A stretch of DNA of 64,000 bases from Ardenticatena maritima (GCF_001306175.1 NZ_LGKN01000009.1:393038-457037); one strand, 5' to 3'. Counted from the first letter of the stretch, positions 47,801 to 56,630 are shown. Numbers and translations: made by a program. The notes: generated by a model from the sequence alone, not told the origin.

Positions 47801-48359
47801 TACGCTCATCGTCTTCGACCCTGAAGACCACACGCGCGAGGTGGCGCGCCTGACCTTCCCGCGCCAGTCTGATCGTCAGCGGCTCTGCCTGGCGGACTAC
47901 TTTGTGCCTGTGCGTGAAGGGCGCGATGTGGCGGCGCTCCAACTCGTCACCGCGGGGCCAGAAGCAACACGGCGCATGGAGGCGCTGCAAGCCGAGGGGA
48001 AGTACACCGAGGCATACTTCATCAACGGTTTTGCCGACCAGTTGGCGGAAGGGCTGGCGGAATGGACACACCGCCGTATCCGCCGCGAATTGGGGCTTGA
48101 TGAGGGGCGTGGCTTGCGCTACTCCTGGGGATATCCCGCCTGCCCCGACCTGAGCCAGCATGAGGACGTGATGCGCTTGCTGGGGGGTGAACGCCTGGGC
48201 GTGCGGCTCTCCAGCGGCTACCAACTCATCCCTGAGCAGAGTACAGCCGCTATTGTGGTGCACCATCCCGAAGCAATCTACTTCTCGACGGGCATAGAGC
48301 GCCGCCAACAGGAAGAAGCGATTCGCGAAGTGTTGGGGGATCTGCATTTGGATGAGTGA
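44829..48359 (+). CDS. metH: Cobalamin-dependent methionine synthase
   Basis: A 1176-residue enzyme methylating homocysteine from methyltetrahydrofolate through cobalamin. Modules in order: homocysteine domain (YDGAMGTSLQ, zinc cysteines in LNCSTGP and GGCCGTTPEH), pterin domain (about residues 330-610, VGERVNSQGSRK), cobalamin cap and Rossmann domain with the axial histidine in DVHDIGKNLVGTIL, an Ala/Pro-rich linker, and the SAM activation domain ending RYSWGYPACPDL. The ATG at 44829 follows GGAGAGAGG. An upstream ATG at 44766 lacks a site. I see no cobalamin or SAM riboswitch in the 120-base leader. Confidence 0.95.
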   Translation: MRENRAQRYLDALRTRVLVYDGAMGTSLQKMNLTADDFGGAAYEGCNDYLVITRPDVVERVHRSYLDVGADVIETDTFRSNRITLKEYNLHEQVLEINRAAAALARRLADEYSTPEKPRFVAGSIGPSGMLPSANDPVLSNITYGELVDVFREQAVGLLLGGVDVLLIETSQDILEVKAAIEGLKRAMQETGIRAAIQAQVTLDTTGRMLLGTDISAALAILEPLGIDAIGLNCSTGPDYMREPIRYLTSHTHLPVSAIPNAGLPLNVDGEAVYPMQPEPMAEMLLQFVNEFGCNIIGGCCGTTPEHIRLLVEGVQGVNPWARRPAEIDTTPRVASAMRATDIKQIPAPTLVGERVNSQGSRKVKRLLLEENYDALLEIAHEQVEGGAHMLDVCVALTERTDEAEQMRRLVKLLSQSVDVPLMIDSTEADVIRVALETYPGRAIVNSINMENGRQRIEEVLPLVKQHGAAVVALTIDEEGMAHTAERKFQIAKRMYDIATQEYGLPPEALIFDVLTFPITTGQAELRRAAIETLEGIRRIKAELPGVFTLLGVSNVSFGLKPAARAVLNSVFLHHAVEAGLDMAIVNPKHITPYFEIPEEQRTLMDDLIFDRREDALARVIQFFEENEIAVSGDERVDPTEGMSVEEKLYWYIVHRKKEGVEDLVDEAVQRHDPVWVLNNVMLPAMKEVGDKFGAGELILPFVLQSAEVMKKAVARLETYLERKEGTSKGTVVLATVFGDVHDIGKNLVGTILSNNGYTVVDLGKQVPVNTIIDAAVEHNAVAIGLSALLVSTSKQMPICVQELHKRGLSFPVLVGGAAINRRFGYRIMFMDDGSVYEPGVFYCKDAFEGLAVVDKLTGDPEERAAFVAEVKAKARRTLERGVVAATPAPAEAPAERTVPPAPDVPTPPFWGTRLVARDEIDVREVVSCFDLDTLYRLHWGGRGKRGEEWDELVATVFEPTLQRLTDELIETGWLSFGALYGYFPVAADGDTLIVFDPEDHTREVARLTFPRQSDRQRLCLADYFVPVREGRDVAALQLVTAGPEATRRMEALQAEGKYTEAYFINGFADQLAEGLAEWTHRRIRRELGLDEGRGLRYSWGYPACPDLSQHEDVMRLLGGERLGVRLSSGYQLIPEQSTAAIVVHHPEAIYFSTGIERRQQEEAIREVLGDLHLDE

Positions 48360-48376
48360 AGGTGCCTGCGCACACA

Positions 48377-48404
48377 AAAAGGCGGGGAATGTTCCCCGCC
48401 TTTT
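48377..48404. terminator. Bidirectional terminator of metH and MFS gene
   Basis: A 13-bp stem (48377-48389 with 48392-48404) with A- and T-rich flanks on both strands. Confidence 0.88.
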
Positions 48405-48427
48405 GCGTTGCTTATGGACATTTCCCG

Positions 48428-49864
48428 TCAAGAGCGCATCGGCTTGGGCGTCTTTTCAGCATGTTCCTTCTCTGTAGGCGATGCTTCTGCTTGCGCTTCC
48501 GCGGTTTGCGCGGCTGGGGCGGTGGATTGAGGCGCTTCATCAAAATCGAGGACGAGCGTTTCAAAATTGCGCACCGTGGGGATGATGAACGCACTCAACG
48601 CTACTGCAGTCGCGCACAAGCCGGTGACAACGAAGAGCAAGGCAATCCCCGCGGCGCTATCGGCGCCGACAAGAGCGCGCACAAAGTCCGCGAATGCGCC
48701 TGTCCCATTGTCAATGAACGGTTGGAAGACCTTTTCAGCCAGCAAGGGACCGACAATGTACGCCAATGCAACAGGCGCTTGCACCAGCAAGAATTCAGCA
48801 CTGAACACGCGCCCCTGCACAGCGGGCGGCACTTTGGATTGCACGAGCGCCCGCCGTATGGCATACCCGATGGGCAACCCAAACGCGGCAATAAAGGTGC
48901 TCACCAGCCACATGGGAAGCGAGCGCCCCAGCCCCACGGTCGTATTCCCCAACAAGAACGAAAACGCCAGCGGGAGAAACGCGGCACGCACGCGGTTCTG
49001 CTTGGGTCCCCCCCAACGCACCATCAACATGCCGCCGAGCACAAACCCCAACGCATAGGCGGACATCCCCGCGGCATAGGCGAACTCGCTGTTATTACTG
49101 CGTGCCAGGTAGTAGGCGTTGAGAATGGAAAATCCCGCCGCGTTGAAGAAATTCATCCCCGCCAAAATCAATGTGATGTCGCGAATGGGGGGATTGTTCC
49201 AGATGTATTTCAACCCAAACACAAGTTCATCTACAAAGCGCTTTTGGAAGGTTTGCTCCTTGCCTTCCACGTCGGGGATATGAATGAAGGGCAGAACGCT
49301 CACAGCGAAGAGGAACGTCAGCGCGTCAATCAGCAGAATGACCAGCAAGCCAAATTGCGCCAATAATGCCGCGGCGATAAACGGGGCGATAATGCGCGAC
49401 GCCTGTTGCGACGTGTTCCGCAACCCATTGAAACGGGCGTAGTGCTCTTTGGGCACCATCACCGTGACAGTGGTCGTAAACGCCGGCATCTGGAAGGCGT
49501 CGAACAGGCTCAGGAGCAACGTCATGAGGTAGAGATGTTGGACACGCAAGTTCCCCGTCAGGTAGAGCCCAATCAGGGCAAACGTCACCAGGCCAGAAGC
49601 AAAGTCGCTCAGCGCCAGCACCCATTTACGATTCCAGCGGTCAACCAGCGCCCCGCCGACAAGCCCCAACACGAGCGAAGGGAGCAACGCCATCAGGAGT
49701 AATGTGCTCAGGATGAGTGGGCGCCCGGTTTCCTGCCACGCCCAATAGACCACACCAAAGCGGGTCAGCGATGATCCAATTAGCGAGATAAATTGTCCAA
49801 ACCAGAGCAGGAGAAAACCTTGGATACCGGTGAGTTGGGGGAGTTTGCGTTCGGTTGTTTGCAT
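48428..49864 (-). CDS. MFS transporter
   Basis: A 478-residue membrane protein with twelve predicted helices of the MFS_3/enterobactin-exporter (EntS-like) type. It starts at FLLLWFGQFISLIGSSLTRFGV and has the DRWNRKWVLALSD loop between helices 2 and 3. The C-terminal 45 residues are an Ala/Gln/Glu-rich soluble tail. Probably a drug, siderophore or metabolite exporter. The ATG follows CAGAGGAT. Confidence 0.8.
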   Translation of the reverse strand: MQTTERKLPQLTGIQGFLLLWFGQFISLIGSSLTRFGVVYWAWQETGRPLILSTLLLMALLPSLVLGLVGGALVDRWNRKWVLALSDFASGLVTFALIGLYLTGNLRVQHLYLMTLLLSLFDAFQMPAFTTTVTVMVPKEHYARFNGLRNTSQQASRIIAPFIAAALLAQFGLLVILLIDALTFLFAVSVLPFIHIPDVEGKEQTFQKRFVDELVFGLKYIWNNPPIRDITLILAGMNFFNAAGFSILNAYYLARSNNSEFAYAAGMSAYALGFVLGGMLMVRWGGPKQNRVRAAFLPLAFSFLLGNTTVGLGRSLPMWLVSTFIAAFGLPIGYAIRRALVQSKVPPAVQGRVFSAEFLLVQAPVALAYIVGPLLAEKVFQPFIDNGTGAFADFVRALVGADSAAGIALLFVVTGLCATAVALSAFIIPTVRNFETLVLDFDEAPQSTAPAAQTAEAQAEASPTEKEHAEKTPKPMRS

Positions 49865-49942
49865 ATCCTCTGTGCTCCTTGTGCCTTGCAGAACGAGCAA
49901 AAGAGAACAACTATTGAAGAGGTTTGAGGAAAAAGCACCCTG

Positions 49943-49971
49943 AGCATATTCTATTTTGCAAATAAAGCAAA
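49943..49971 (-). promoter_or_regulatory. Possible promoter and operator of the MFS gene
   Basis: On the minus strand TTGCTT (49970-49965), 16 bases, TATGCT (49948-49943). An inverted repeat TTTGC-N7-GCAAA (49955-49971) covers the -35. Confidence 0.4.
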
Positions 49972-49999
49972 TTCGCTCAAAAAACGTGCGCCAGTTTGC

Positions 50000-50485
50000 T
50001 TACAGTGAGACGAACCGCACCGTCGCCACCCACTTCACCTGGCGCAAAGCATCATCACGTTCACCGGGCACAATCAAACGCACAAGCCCCGCTCGCCGTG
50101 AAAGCGGTTCTCCATTGCAGGCATACGCCAGCACAACGGGACCGATGGGCGCGTTGGGGGCGGCTTCTTCTCGTGTGATGCGTGTGCCGAACCCATCTGC
50201 GCTTACAATCTCGGCTTCGCGCCATGTGGGGGCAATGCCAAGTGCGCTACAGAGGTCGGGCAACGTCACCCCCGTAAAATCAAAGGGACCTGACGTCCCA
50301 TGCCCTGTACTCACAATGAAGCAGTGATGCGCCGTCGTAGCAGGCCACTGCCGAAGCATCTCAGGCGTCACCAAAAACGTCTCTCCATGTGGCGCAACAA
50401 CCGTGATGGTGGGGTCGTCATGCGGCGGCTCAGGATTTGGTTCGTGTGCGTGTGGGCGTAATGGGTCGTGCTCGTGGTTCTGCAT
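50000..50485 (-). CDS. Single-domain molybdopterin oxidoreductase-like protein
   Basis: A 161-residue protein resembling the sulfite-oxidase/YedY molybdopterin fold (TGVTLPDLCSALGI, YACNGEPLSRRAGLVRLIVPGE, QVKWV). The N-terminus is rich in His, Pro, Asp and Glu (residues 2-26). No export signal is visible. The cysteine that binds molybdenum in sulfite oxidases (CAGN region) is not evident; that part reads STGHGTSG. So it may be non-catalytic or use a different ligand. Its upstream neighbour is divergent. Confidence 0.65.
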   Translation of the reverse strand: MQNHEHDPLRPHAHEPNPEPPHDDPTITVVAPHGETFLVTPEMLRQWPATTAHHCFIVSTGHGTSGPFDFTGVTLPDLCSALGIAPTWREAEIVSADGFGTRITREEAAPNAPIGPVVLAYACNGEPLSRRAGLVRLIVPGERDDALRQVKWVATVRFVSL

Positions 50486-50594
50486 AGGTCATCCGCTGTA
50501 CAACTCTGTGAACGTTGACAGATTGCTATGACGCTTCAATAATGCCCTCAAACCTCTGGCGCGCCAAACATGAAACAACAATGGAGCGGCATCT

Positions 50595-51854
50595 ATGCGC
50601 TTTCAAACGCCCACGCAACGCCTGACCATCTACATTGGTGAAAGCGACCAATGGAAAGGACGCCCACTCTGGCAAGCCATCCTCTACCGTCTGCGTGAAG
50701 AAGGGGTTGCCGGCGCCACGGTCCTGCGCGGCATGGCGGGATTTGGTGCACATAGCCGAATCCACACAGCCTCGCTGGTACGCCTCTCCGCCGATTTGCC
50801 TGTTGTGATCGAAGTCATTGATGAAGAAGAACGCCTGCAACGCCTGATTCCTCTTCTCTCATCCATGGTGCGAGAGGGGCTGATAACGCTTGAACCTGTG
50901 CAGGTGGTCAAATACGCCCATCGGCGTTTCCCCGCGCTGGACAACAACGTGCGTGTGGCTGATATCATGAGCCGCGACGTCCACAGCGTGCGGCTGACCA
51001 CCCCCTTGCACGAAGTCGCCGATTTGCTTCTGCGCCATTCCTTCCGCGCCGTGCCCGTGCTCGACGAGTCGGACCGTGTTGTGGGCATCATCTCGGATGG
51101 CGACCTGCTTCGGCGTGGTGGGTTGGCGATTTCGGCGGGGCAAATTGTGAGCCAGGAAACCTTGCAAGCGGCGCTTGAAGAAGTCGCCGCCTCGCAGCGC
51201 ACCGCCGCCGACTGCATGACAACCCCCGTTGAAACGATTACCGCCGACGCGCCGGCGATTGAAGCCGCGGCACGCATGGCGCATCGCGGTTTGAAGCGGT
51301 TGCCCGTGGTGGACGACCAAGGGCGTTTGGTGGGCATGGTGAGCCGCATTGATGTGCTCCGCGCCATGACGGACGCCCTTCCTGCTGAGGAGCACCCACC
51401 TGTGCCTATCCGCGCTACCGATCTCATCAGCGCCGCCATCACGCAGGATGTGCCGCGCCTGCCCCCCGACGCGCCATTGAGTGAGGTGGCACGGGCGGTG
51501 GTGACCAGCCCCGTGCGTCAGGTCATCGTTGTGGATGATGAGAACCGCCCCTTGGGGGTGATTACCGACGGCGCGCTCATTCGCTGGGCGGAACAGCGCC
51601 AGCATGGGGGGCTGGTGCGCGCTTTGCTGCGCTACTTCGTCCCCCAAGAGTCCTTGTCGCTGGATGATTCCACGCACGCGCAAGACCTGATGCAACCCGT
51701 CGCGACGATTTCCGCCAATATGCCTGTGGGGACAGTGCTGCACCGCATGGTCGCCGAGGGAGTGAAGCGGTTGGTGGTTGTGGATGAGGATGGGCGCATG
51801 CTGGGCATTGCCGACCGGCAACAGTTGCTGAACGCCTTGCTGGGCGCGGTGTAA
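50595..51854 (+). CDS. DUF190 plus four CBS domains protein
   Basis: A 419-residue fusion. Residues 1-105 are DUF190 (RLTIYIGESDQWKGRPLWQAI, GVAGATVLRGMAGFGAHS), a small ferredoxin-like fold often encoded beside the fluoride channel CrcB. Then come four CBS motifs in two Bateman pairs (starting VADIMSRDV, AADCMTTPVETI, SAAITQDVPRL and AQDLMQPVATI), which usually bind adenine nucleotides. It is probably a cytoplasmic energy-sensing partner. A crcB gene is at 63245, but not adjacent. Confidence 0.8.
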   Translation: MRFQTPTQRLTIYIGESDQWKGRPLWQAILYRLREEGVAGATVLRGMAGFGAHSRIHTASLVRLSADLPVVIEVIDEEERLQRLIPLLSSMVREGLITLEPVQVVKYAHRRFPALDNNVRVADIMSRDVHSVRLTTPLHEVADLLLRHSFRAVPVLDESDRVVGIISDGDLLRRGGLAISAGQIVSQETLQAALEEVAASQRTAADCMTTPVETITADAPAIEAAARMAHRGLKRLPVVDDQGRLVGMVSRIDVLRAMTDALPAEEHPPVPIRATDLISAAITQDVPRLPPDAPLSEVARAVVTSPVRQVIVVDDENRPLGVITDGALIRWAEQRQHGGLVRALLRYFVPQESLSLDDSTHAQDLMQPVATISANMPVGTVLHRMVAEGVKRLVVVDEDGRMLGIADRQQLLNALLGAV

Positions 51855-52057
51855 ATTCGCCTCACCGAATTGCTCCAGCATGCCCTCTTCTCTTGGGTGC
51901 CGCCCGCTCCTTGCCGATACTGACAGGAACAGCCTGTCGGAAAAGCGGGGGCACGTGTGGTTTTGGACACGCTATGCCCACAACACAACAACCGCCTGAC
52001 AGGGAACCCTGCCGCCCACTATGAGCCCACCTGGTCAGAAGAAAAGGAGAATGAGCT

Positions 52058-54514
52058 ATGCAACGCTCAACATTTCCAGCCCCAGCATGCATGCGCTTGC
52101 TCCTGACGACGCTTTGCATCACCGCCTGGCTCCTTAGCGCCTGCACAACCAACGAACGCAGCACACGCCCTTCTCCACCGCCCCGCTCCCCAACGCAACC
52201 GCCCGTTGCAGCCTCACCGACCACCGCATCTACGAACATCGTTCCCGCCACCGCTCCGCCCACCGCCACGCCTGAACCCGCCACTCAGAACACTCTCGCA
52301 GCCGCACCACCCCCGCTCACCTATCCCATCGGCCTGGAAGGGGAAATCGCCAACATCCCCGCCGCCCGCGCCAACACCTACGACTGGTCGCAATACGCCG
52401 ACTACGCCAACGCCGTGATGGATCTGTACGCCGCCGTGGGCGGTCGCGTGGCACGTATCAACATCGCCCAAACGCGCGCCGCATCCATGCCCGACATCGA
52501 ACGCTATGGCTACGACGCGCTGGACGCCCTGATCGCCGCCTATCAACGCCACGGCGTGCGCTTGACACTGACCGTTGGCTATCAGCGAGAGATGCAAGGC
52601 GGGAAAGGGGTTGATCTTTCGCAGCCCTGGCTGTGGACGAACGACGCCGAGCGCGCCCGCTACGAAGCCTACCTGCGGGATATCCTAGAACGCTACGACG
52701 GCGATGGCGTGGACGACGCTCCCGGCCTGCTCTATCCCATCACCATCTGGCAAATCCACAACGAACTGGAAGCCCAGTGGGCCTCCGCCGTGGAGCTGGG
52801 CGTGACCACCTGGGCCACCCCGGACGATTACGCCACCCTGCTGCAATTCACCGCCCCCATCATTCGCGAAGAAATCCCCAACGCGGTCATCGTGGCCTCA
52901 CACTACCCCTGGCCTGGACGCGATTCGGCCGACTTCAACGGCGACGGCCAGCCGGAACGCTACATGGAGCGCGTGGCTGAACTGGGCGGCTACCAGGGGA
53001 TTGACGCGGTCGAAATCCACGACTTCACCGGCGACTTGAAGCACCTGGTCGAAGGGCTGACCTACGCCCACGAAGCCAGCGGCCTGCCGGTGTGGGCGGG
53101 GCAGGTGCTGGCGCTCAACGTGCCTACCAACGCCCAACCCGACGCCAGCCTGGAAACCCAGGCGCAGAAGGTGGTCAAACTGCTGGTTGGTGCGCTGGCA
53201 GTGGGCGCCGAGCAGGCGCACTGGTGGGGCTTGCAAAACGCGCGCGAGGAATCGGTTGCAAACGGCGGCGTGGTGCCGGTGTTCGCCTACTCCGGCCTGT
53301 ACGGCCCCTGCCCCGGCGAGACGATGGGCGTCGGTCAGGTATGCGCCAACCCGCCGCTCTACCCTGCCGGTGTCAACTTCCACCTGCTGGCGGACGCCTT
53401 CCTCGGCTACCAGGGGCTGACACTCATCGAACCGCTCACGCTGGGCGTAGTGCCCGGCAAAGCGGATTCCAGCCGCCTGGTGGTGCGTGTGGAACGCGAG
53501 GGCGCTGCCCCCTTCGTCATCGCCTGGGATGACGCCGGCAGCGCGCTGAACGTGGATAACCTGTTCCCCGGCGCGGGGAGCGTGCAAGTGACGCACTTCG
53601 TCACCCAGGAAGGCGCCGAACCCACAACGGAGACCGGCGTCACGGGGGCAATCCAACTCTCCGCCACGCCGGTGATGATAACCCCAGCCGAGGATAGCGC
53701 GTCAATCAACGGCGGTTCCACCTCACCAGCCACGCCCGCCCCCACGCCGACCACGGTTGCAGCCGGTGGGCATGGTCCCAAAGGCGCGTTCATCGCCTTT
53801 CATCTGGAAGTCAGCCGCGGGCCGCGCATCAAACAACTCTGGCCGCTGCTGGAACAGTTCATGGCCCTGGCCGACCGGTACAACGTGAAAATCACCCTCC
53901 AGTTCGCCTGGCCCTGGGCGGATTATGTCTACAAGAGCGGCCTACTGGAGACCGTCCACGCCTGGGAGGCGAACGGCCACGAGATTGCTCTGCACCACCA
54001 CGGCCCGACGCACAAATTCTTCGACGGCTACACAAACGCCCCCGACGCGGTGCGCACCGACGGCTGGTACGCCACCAACTACGGCTATCTGGGCAACATG
54101 GACGACCTGATGGCATTCATGGCCCCGCTCTCGCAGCGCGGCATTACGTCGGCGGGCATGTCCGATGAGGAGACCGACTGGCCCGCGGGCGTGCTCTACT
54201 ACGCCACCGATTCCGGCGATTCGCCCTCCAAGGAGGACCTGCTCAGCCGCCCCGTCGAAACCACGCACAACGGGTATCCGGTGGTGGAAATCTACAACGC
54301 CGGCTATGAAATTGACCACCTGGGCGCCGCATCCACCAACTTGGCGGACGTGGAACACGCCCTGCAAACCGCCGCCCCGGACGAATACCTGGGGCTGGTG
54401 CTCAACGACAACACCCTCGAAGCCCACTTTGATACGATCGAGCCGCTCTTCCAATTGCTGCAACAGTACGGCGTGCAGGTGGAAACGGTCAGCACATTGA
54501 TGGGCGAAAGGTAG
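52058..54514 (+). CDS. Lipoprotein with glycosidase-like and deacetylase-like domains
   Basis: An 818-residue exported protein. Lipobox LLSAC places the lipidated cysteine at residue 29. A long Thr/Pro/Ala linker follows (about 30-85). Residues 100-450 look like a (beta/alpha)8 glycosidase of clan A, with IWQIHNELEAQW holding an acid/base-type Asn-Glu near residue 232. The second catalytic glutamate is not evident (VWAGQV). After a second PT-rich linker (about 545-575) comes a NodB-like polysaccharide deacetylase fold (FIAFHLEV, GHEIALHHHGPTH). Surface glycan processing or binding is likely. Confidence 0.65.
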   Translation: MQRSTFPAPACMRLLLTTLCITAWLLSACTTNERSTRPSPPPRSPTQPPVAASPTTASTNIVPATAPPTATPEPATQNTLAAAPPPLTYPIGLEGEIANIPAARANTYDWSQYADYANAVMDLYAAVGGRVARINIAQTRAASMPDIERYGYDALDALIAAYQRHGVRLTLTVGYQREMQGGKGVDLSQPWLWTNDAERARYEAYLRDILERYDGDGVDDAPGLLYPITIWQIHNELEAQWASAVELGVTTWATPDDYATLLQFTAPIIREEIPNAVIVASHYPWPGRDSADFNGDGQPERYMERVAELGGYQGIDAVEIHDFTGDLKHLVEGLTYAHEASGLPVWAGQVLALNVPTNAQPDASLETQAQKVVKLLVGALAVGAEQAHWWGLQNAREESVANGGVVPVFAYSGLYGPCPGETMGVGQVCANPPLYPAGVNFHLLADAFLGYQGLTLIEPLTLGVVPGKADSSRLVVRVEREGAAPFVIAWDDAGSALNVDNLFPGAGSVQVTHFVTQEGAEPTTETGVTGAIQLSATPVMITPAEDSASINGGSTSPATPAPTPTTVAAGGHGPKGAFIAFHLEVSRGPRIKQLWPLLEQFMALADRYNVKITLQFAWPWADYVYKSGLLETVHAWEANGHEIALHHHGPTHKFFDGYTNAPDAVRTDGWYATNYGYLGNMDDLMAFMAPLSQRGITSAGMSDEETDWPAGVLYYATDSGDSPSKEDLLSRPVETTHNGYPVVEIYNAGYEIDHLGAASTNLADVEHALQTAAPDEYLGLVLNDNTLEAHFDTIEPLFQLLQQYGVQVETVSTLMGER

Positions 54515-54554
54515 TCTGCAAAACAGGTCTCGGAGGTCTGGGAAAGGAGCAACC

Positions 54555-54692
54555 ATGAAACATCCGCTTGCTGTCATTTGTCTCTTCCTGCTCACCACTC
54601 TGGCCTGTGGGGAATCGGCAACCATCCCCCCCGTCCCAGCCACTCCCACGCCGGAAACCACCCCCGCAGCGCGGGAAGTCCCAAATGGTTGA
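54555..54692 (+). pseudogene. Tiny lipoprotein or truncated lipoprotein remnant
   Basis: A 45-codon frame with good ribosome site AAAGGAG. It encodes a signal (HPLAVICLFLLTTLAC, lipidated Cys at 18), then a Pro/Thr linker as in neighbouring lipoproteins, and then stops. Such linkers normally lead into a domain, so this looks like a gene cut off after its linker. Confidence 0.5.
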
Positions 54693-54772
54693 CTGAGAAC
54701 CTGTTTGGGGAATGTGCGTGTATGTGGAAGAATACTCTTGCACAGAGACAGAGAGAGAACCGGGCAGAGAAA

Positions 54773-54803
54773 AGAGGACACGGGAACATCCACCGTGTCC
54801 TCT
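54773..54803 (+). terminator. Terminator after the lipoprotein genes
   Basis: An 11-bp stem (54773-54783 with 54793-54803) followed by a CT-rich tail. Confidence 0.7.
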
Positions 54804-54854
54804 CTGTCTTCTTCCTCTACACTAAGGTGAGCCTCTCAAACTGCGCCCCCGTCT

Positions 54855-56630
54855 CTACTCCTTCATCCGTCGCCCGCCCTCTTCGTTCGAGAAAATCCAC
54901 GCAGCAATCTCGCCAATGTTGATACGGTCCTCGAACGTCCACGTCGCCGGGTCGAACATAGGGCGGTCGTAGCGCGAACTGGAGTCAAAATCGGGGGGCG
55001 GTACAGCAGCCGCCTCATCAAGCAAGCGCTGCATCCGTTCAACCCACCGCGCCATGTTCTGCACACGCAAGTCCACCCACTCGCTCTCCGCCCAGCGTTC
55101 GATGGTTTCGGGCGTCACTTGCCAGCGGTAACGCTCCCAACGGTGCTCCGGACGGCGACGGTTCGCCGCCAACAGTGTGCGCCCATCGGGCATGAGAATC
55201 GGAATGCCAATCGAAAGCAGCGCCTGGCGCAAACGCGCATCCTCACGCACCAGCGCCGCCAGCTCGTCCGAAAGCGCCTGCGGGTCGCTTTGCGCCACCG
55301 CCGACACAGTGCCGCGCACCCGCTTGAGCATATAAGCTTCATACAGCAACTTGGAAAGCTTGGGCGGTCCCAAAATCTCAAACGCCACGCTGTCCACACC
55401 ATGCTCCGCCTCTAAGCGCTGCGCCAGCGCAATGGCACGCTGCCGCAACACCCCCGCACGATACGACGGTCCCAGCACCGCGCCGTCCAGCGCGTTGATC
55501 ACATCGCGCCCTGTGTTGACGCCCTCCAATTCGCGCACCACGGTCACGGCAATATCCTCCGGCGTTACGGCTTCCATCTGCCCCAACGCCGTCAATGCGG
55601 TGTATTCGGCAAGCGAGAAGTAGCCATTTTCCCCCGTGTCAATGAAGACCGATTCAAGCAGACCGCCAACCTCACGCCCGGCGGGAATGTTTTCGAGCAC
55701 AAATTCCTGCCCTTCTTCAAGCCGAATCCCCTCATCGGGCGGGCAATCATAGAGCGGGAAGGGACGCCCACGCTTCTGAATGGGACCATAGCCGATTTGC
55801 TTCCACGTAATCGCCGCCGTCGGCTTCACTTCTTTCACCACAGGCCCCCCAGGCGTGCGCGCCATCAGGAAGAGCAACAAGGTGTGCGCCCCCGCCATCG
55901 CCGTCTTGCTGAGCAGGACGCGTGAGGGCTTTTCTTCACCGTGGGTGTAGGGAATGTTCAACCCCATACCGCCGGTGCCGCTTGTCCCCACTTTGATATA
56001 CGCGCGTGTGCCAGCGCGGCGCATCGCTTCGTGCAAAATTTGCACATGGCGCACCAATTGCGGCACATAAATGCTCGCCAGCAAGCGTTCCACCGCGTCC
56101 ACGTATTCGCCATTTTGCTCGGCGGGCTTCTCCTTGCCCATCGCCCACAACTGCGTGGCGCGGTCGTAAATGTCCAGCACCTCGGCGGCACTGGTGTAAA
56201 TGTCCTGATACGCCAGCGCCGTCGCGGTATTGATACAGTCTATAATGGCGTCGGGCACAATACCGGGCGCGTACTCACTCGTCCCCATCACCAACTGCGC
56301 CAGGAACGATTCTTGCACAATCGTCTCATTCAATTCGCCTAGCACATCTTCAAACACCCAATGGCGATACTTGGGAGATTTCAGCACCTCGCGGCGGGGC
56401 ATATCTTTCATCGCCGCGCGCACAAACACGTTCCCCCACGCGGGAATCAATTCGACATCGCTTTCGGGGAATTCATCGCGGAGACGCTGGACGGCTTTGC
56501 GGGCTTCATCTTCCAGCAGGGAACTGACAATCAGACGTTGCGGACGGCGGGGAATCAATTCGCGGCACACGGCCATCCCAACGAGGCCGTAGCCACCCAA
56601 CACCAAAATTGTGCGACCTTGAATCTCCAT
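54855..56630 (-). CDS. Large NAD(P)-binding Rossmann protein of unknown function
   Basis: A 591-residue protein. The N-terminus has a dinucleotide-binding GGYGLVG (residues 12-18) as in epimerases, short-chain dehydrogenases or saccharopine dehydrogenase-like proteins. Residues 130-330 contain GTSEYAPGIVPDAIIDCINTA and KVGTSGTGGMGLNIPYTHGEE-like segments. The C-terminal 200 residues are helical. I cannot assign a reaction. The ATG follows GAGGAGG. It lies 91 bases after the C11-CHAT gene and is probably in its operon. Confidence 0.55.
   Translation of the reverse strand: MEIQGRTILVLGGYGLVGMAVCRELIPRRPQRLIVSSLLEDEARKAVQRLRDEFPESDVELIPAWGNVFVRAAMKDMPRREVLKSPKYRHWVFEDVLGELNETIVQESFLAQLVMGTSEYAPGIVPDAIIDCINTATALAYQDIYTSAAEVLDIYDRATQLWAMGKEKPAEQNGEYVDAVERLLASIYVPQLVRHVQILHEAMRRAGTRAYIKVGTSGTGGMGLNIPYTHGEEKPSRVLLSKTAMAGAHTLLLFLMARTPGGPVVKEVKPTAAITWKQIGYGPIQKRGRPFPLYDCPPDEGIRLEEGQEFVLENIPAGREVGGLLESVFIDTGENGYFSLAEYTALTALGQMEAVTPEDIAVTVVRELEGVNTGRDVINALDGAVLGPSYRAGVLRQRAIALAQRLEAEHGVDSVAFEILGPPKLSKLLYEAYMLKRVRGTVSAVAQSDPQALSDELAALVREDARLRQALLSIGIPILMPDGRTLLAANRRRPEHRWERYRWQVTPETIERWAESEWVDLRVQNMARWVERMQRLLDEAAAVPPPDFDSSSRYDRPMFDPATWTFEDRINIGEIAAWIFSNEEGGRRMKE

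Noticed and set aside
46722..48431. 569-codon antisense frame opposite metH
   Set aside because: High GC keeps the complementary frame open. The metH assignment on the plus strand is unambiguous.
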